Part shown: positions 61,973-64,000 of the stretch, piece after piece
Layout: the number at the start of each line of letters is the position of its first letter
Numbering within the stretch: the stretch's first letter is position 1
The notes under the pieces: model-generated
What the model saw: the letters and a program-made list of their open reading frames with translations, nothing else
Database searches by the model: none
What the model was told of the DNA's origin: nothing
Translations under genes and position numbers: made by a program
Source: Alphaproteobacteria bacterium
GTDB lineage: Bacteria; Pseudomonadota; Alphaproteobacteria; Caulobacterales; Hyphomonadaceae
NCBI GenBank assembly: GCA_018222605.1
Contig: JAAEZZ010000003.1
Coordinates: forward strand, 186,001-250,000
Direction: 5' to 3'
Length of the DNA: 64,000 bases

Positions 61973-63079
61973 ATGTTTCAGCGCATCTGGTCTCTCATTA
62001 TCAAGGAGCTTCTCGCCAGCGCCCGCGACCCGCAAACCCGCTGGGTCGTGCTGTTTTCGCCACCTTTCCTTCTGGTGATTTACGCCTTCGCCATCACCCA
62101 GGAAATCTCCAGCGTCACGCTCGGCGTGTACACCCAGGATCGCGGCGTCGAGGCGCGAGAACTGATCAGCAGATTCGAGGGTTCACCGACGTTTGAAGAA
62201 ATTCTCTATCTGCGTCGCGACGCCGATATCGCCGCGGCAATTGATTCTCGTTCGGTCGATTTGGTCTTGAGGATCGGTCCGGACTTTTCCCGGCAATTAG
62301 AGCGCGGTGAACCAGCGAACGTACAGCTCATTCTGGATGGCCGCGCCTCCAACGCCGCCCAAATCCTCGCAGGTTATTCTGGGCGGATCGTTCAGGATTT
62401 CAACGAGGATCAAGCGACCGCGCTCGGTGTGCCGACCCTCACCAAGGTCGTGACCCGTGTTTGGTACAATCCAAATCTCGATCCGCTTTGGTCAGCCGTA
62501 CCAGCGCTGTTTGCCGTCCTGACCGCGATTGTCGGGTTCATGGTCTCGGCCCTGTCCATCGCCCGCGAGCGCGAACTTGGCACATTCGAGCAGCTGCTTG
62601 TGTCGCCGCTCAGGCCAACAGAGATTCTGATCGGCAAGGCGGTGCCGGCTCTGATGATCGCTTTGGCAAGCGCGACAGCAATGCTGATCCTTGGCTGGCT
62701 GGTTCTGAATGTTCCCCTGCGCGGGTCTCTGCTTCTGCTTTATGCCAGTATGATCATCTATCTCGCCGCGATCATCGGGATTGGTCTGTTTATCTCTTCG
62801 CTCGCAGCGACACAGCAACAGGCGATCATTGGTCTTTTCATCTACATGATGCCAGCTGTCCTGCTGTCAGGGTATGCAACCCCGGTCGCCAATATGCCCG
62901 ATTGGCTCCAAGCTTTGAGCGAGTCCAATCCGATCATGCATTTCATCGTGATCAGCAAGGCCGTCTATATGAAGGACGCGCCAGCTGAACTCTTCTTCCA
63001 CCATACCTGGCCCATGGCGGTTATCGCTGTCGTGACCCTTACCGCAGGCGCCTGGCTGTTTCGCAGGCGCGTGTCCTGA
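61973..63079 (+). CDS. ybhR: ABC-2 type permease (YbhR-like)
   Basis: 368 residues, paralogous in layout to the previous permease: N-terminal helix (WVVLFSPPFLLVIYAFAI), external domain, then AVPALFAVLTAIVGFMVSAL and RERELGTFEQLLVSPLRPTE. The two permeases and the tandem ATPase should form a heterodimeric exporter. It begins 4 bases after the preceding stop. Substrate unknown; the context suggests metal or toxic-compound stress. Confidence 0.93.
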   Translation: MFQRIWSLIIKELLASARDPQTRWVVLFSPPFLLVIYAFAITQEISSVTLGVYTQDRGVEARELISRFEGSPTFEEILYLRRDADIAAAIDSRSVDLVLRIGPDFSRQLERGEPANVQLILDGRASNAAQILAGYSGRIVQDFNEDQATALGVPTLTKVVTRVWYNPNLDPLWSAVPALFAVLTAIVGFMVSALSIARERELGTFEQLLVSPLRPTEILIGKAVPALMIALASATAMLILGWLVLNVPLRGSLLLLYASMIIYLAAIIGIGLFISSLAATQQQAIIGLFIYMMPAVLLSGYATPVANMPDWLQALSESNPIMHFIVISKAVYMKDAPAELFFHHTWPMAVIAVVTLTAGAWLFRRRVS

Positions 63080-63111
63080 ACCACAATTAAACAATCCGGA
63101 GGGGCAGGAAT

Positions 63112-63804
63112 ATGTGTCTGTCAGCAGAAGTCAGTTTCATCGCCGCCGCAGGGCTTATCCCGGCAGGCGCGCTTAGCATGCGCCAGGCCTGGCGCGGCGA
63201 CCGGCGTTATTTGCCACTGGCAACCCTGCCGCTTCTGTTCGGACTGCAACAGCTTGCTGAAGGCATTGTCTGGGTTGCCGGCGCCGGCCAGAATACCGAG
63301 CTTATTGCCACCGCTTCACTCATTTATATGTTCTTTTCCTGGCTCGCATGGCCTGTCTGGATCCCGGTCTCGACTTTCGCCTTGGAGCCGGCGAAGCGAA
63401 AGCCCTACTTCCTCATATTCGTGATTGTCGGCGCGATGCTCGGCGCCTTGCAATATGTGCCTTACTTCGCGCATGCGGATTGGCTCAACACGCGCTTCCT
63501 CTCGCACGTGATCATCTATGAAGGCACTGAGCTGCTGGACTTTGTTGGCCGCCGAGAAGTCACTTATGCAATCTATATATCGGTCGTGATCTTGCCGCTG
63601 TTGCTATCATCCGTGCGCGGTGTGCGGATCTTTGGCCTGCTGGCGCTCGGTGTGCTCATCACCACCTATACCTTCTTTGCATATGCCTATGTGTCGGTCT
63701 TTTGTTTCGGCGGTGCTTTGATGTCGTCCTATCTCGTCTGGATGATGTTCAAGGGCGATGGCGCGCCGCAACGCCGCTTAGAAGGTTCATTCGAGGCCGT
63801 ATGA
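63112..63804 (+). CDS. DUF6629-like membrane protein
   Basis: 230 residues with seven hydrophobic segments. MCLSAEVSFIAAAGLIPAGA and LLFGLQQLAEGIVWV at the N-terminus are characteristic of DUF6629 proteins, often found in metal-stress islands. CFGGALMSSYLVW is in the last helix. CGGAGGGGCAG precedes the ATG at 63112. Function unknown. Confidence 0.82.
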   Translation: MCLSAEVSFIAAAGLIPAGALSMRQAWRGDRRYLPLATLPLLFGLQQLAEGIVWVAGAGQNTELIATASLIYMFFSWLAWPVWIPVSTFALEPAKRKPYFLIFVIVGAMLGALQYVPYFAHADWLNTRFLSHVIIYEGTELLDFVGRREVTYAIYISVVILPLLLSSVRGVRIFGLLALGVLITTYTFFAYAYVSVFCFGGALMSSYLVWMMFKGDGAPQRRLEGSFEAV

Positions 63805-63912
63805 GGTCTTAGAGGGTAACCGCTGGTCCCGCCAATATCGGCCGGGGACTTTGAAGCCCTCACTCGCGAAACGGAAACGCATCACAAATCGTTTTCCGAG
63901 GGGGGGCGCGAG

Positions 63913-64000
63913 ATGTCGCGTAATACAAATCAGAAGCTAAAGAACTGGTTTTTGGAGCGCCCCAGAACTTGCGACCGCGTCCACAAGGCCGACGCCCTGT
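63913..64000 (+). CDS. Start of a gene cut by the window end
   Basis: An ATG at 63913 is preceded by GAGGGGGGG at a suitable distance, and the frame (MSRNTNQKLKNWFLERPRTC, 29 codons visible) is open to the last base. The start is basic and Asn-rich. Too short to assign a family, and real only if the frame continues beyond the window. Confidence 0.35.
   Translation, partial: MSRNTNQKLKNWFLERPRTCDRVHKADAL

Noticed and set aside
1-64000. CRISPR arrays, integrase or complete insertion sequence
   Set aside because: No regularly spaced short repeats, no tyrosine or serine recombinase motifs and no DDE transposase frame were found on either strand.

Overview
The window looks like a piece of an alphaproteobacterial chromosome, most likely a Hyphomonadaceae-type marine bacterium. 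This rests on GC-rich coding, the housekeeping proteins and the style of the copper-resistance genes; it is inference, because no rRNA or other phylogenetic marker is present. No rRNA gene, intact tRNA, CRISPR array, integrase or intact transposase was seen.

Region 1 (1-16.7 kb) is ordinary chromosome: the end of rsmI, yraN, a lower-GC PIN-like gene, an MFS transporter, a cytochrome b561/cytochrome c' pair, a glutathionyl-hydroquinone reductase, an acyl-CoA dehydrogenase, a flavin monooxygenase, a bifunctional penicillin-binding protein, an rsmC-rsuA-like rRNA modification pair, an ABC-F ATPase and a small PAN-domain protein.

Region 2 (16.8-44.1 kb) is an accessory block bounded by two directly repeated AbiE-type toxin-antitoxin cassettes, 25,459 bp apart. 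They share a 707-bp stretch of perfect identity inside otherwise diverged copies. Between them lie a coupled operon ending in a DUF1036-like secreted protein (its first gene frameshifted); a module made of a MoxR AAA+ ATPase, an HExxH/VWA protein and a partner of unknown function, bracketed by two membrane-anchored PH-like proteins with the same N-terminus and different C-termini; a two-component system with a linked lipoprotein; a metallophosphoesterase; and a long run of lipoproteins and secreted proteins without recognisable function. This block is the best candidate for an undescribed envelope-associated or conflict system.

Region 3 (44.5-64 kb) is a copper/metal resistance island: a small Cys/His protein, CopA-type multicopper oxidase, CopB, two paralogous DUF2231-His-rich-SnoaL-like fusion proteins, a decayed second copB, SHOCT and DUF5676 proteins, a Cu+ P-type ATPase, a DUF411 protein, an AraC regulator, an acyltransferase, an APC permease, a K+-channel-like protein, a HlyD/ABC exporter operon and a DUF6629 protein. 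Three near-identical palindromes (consensus ATACCCC-TATGGGTAT), each in a putative promoter, suggest one CsoR-family regulon whose regulator is not in the window.
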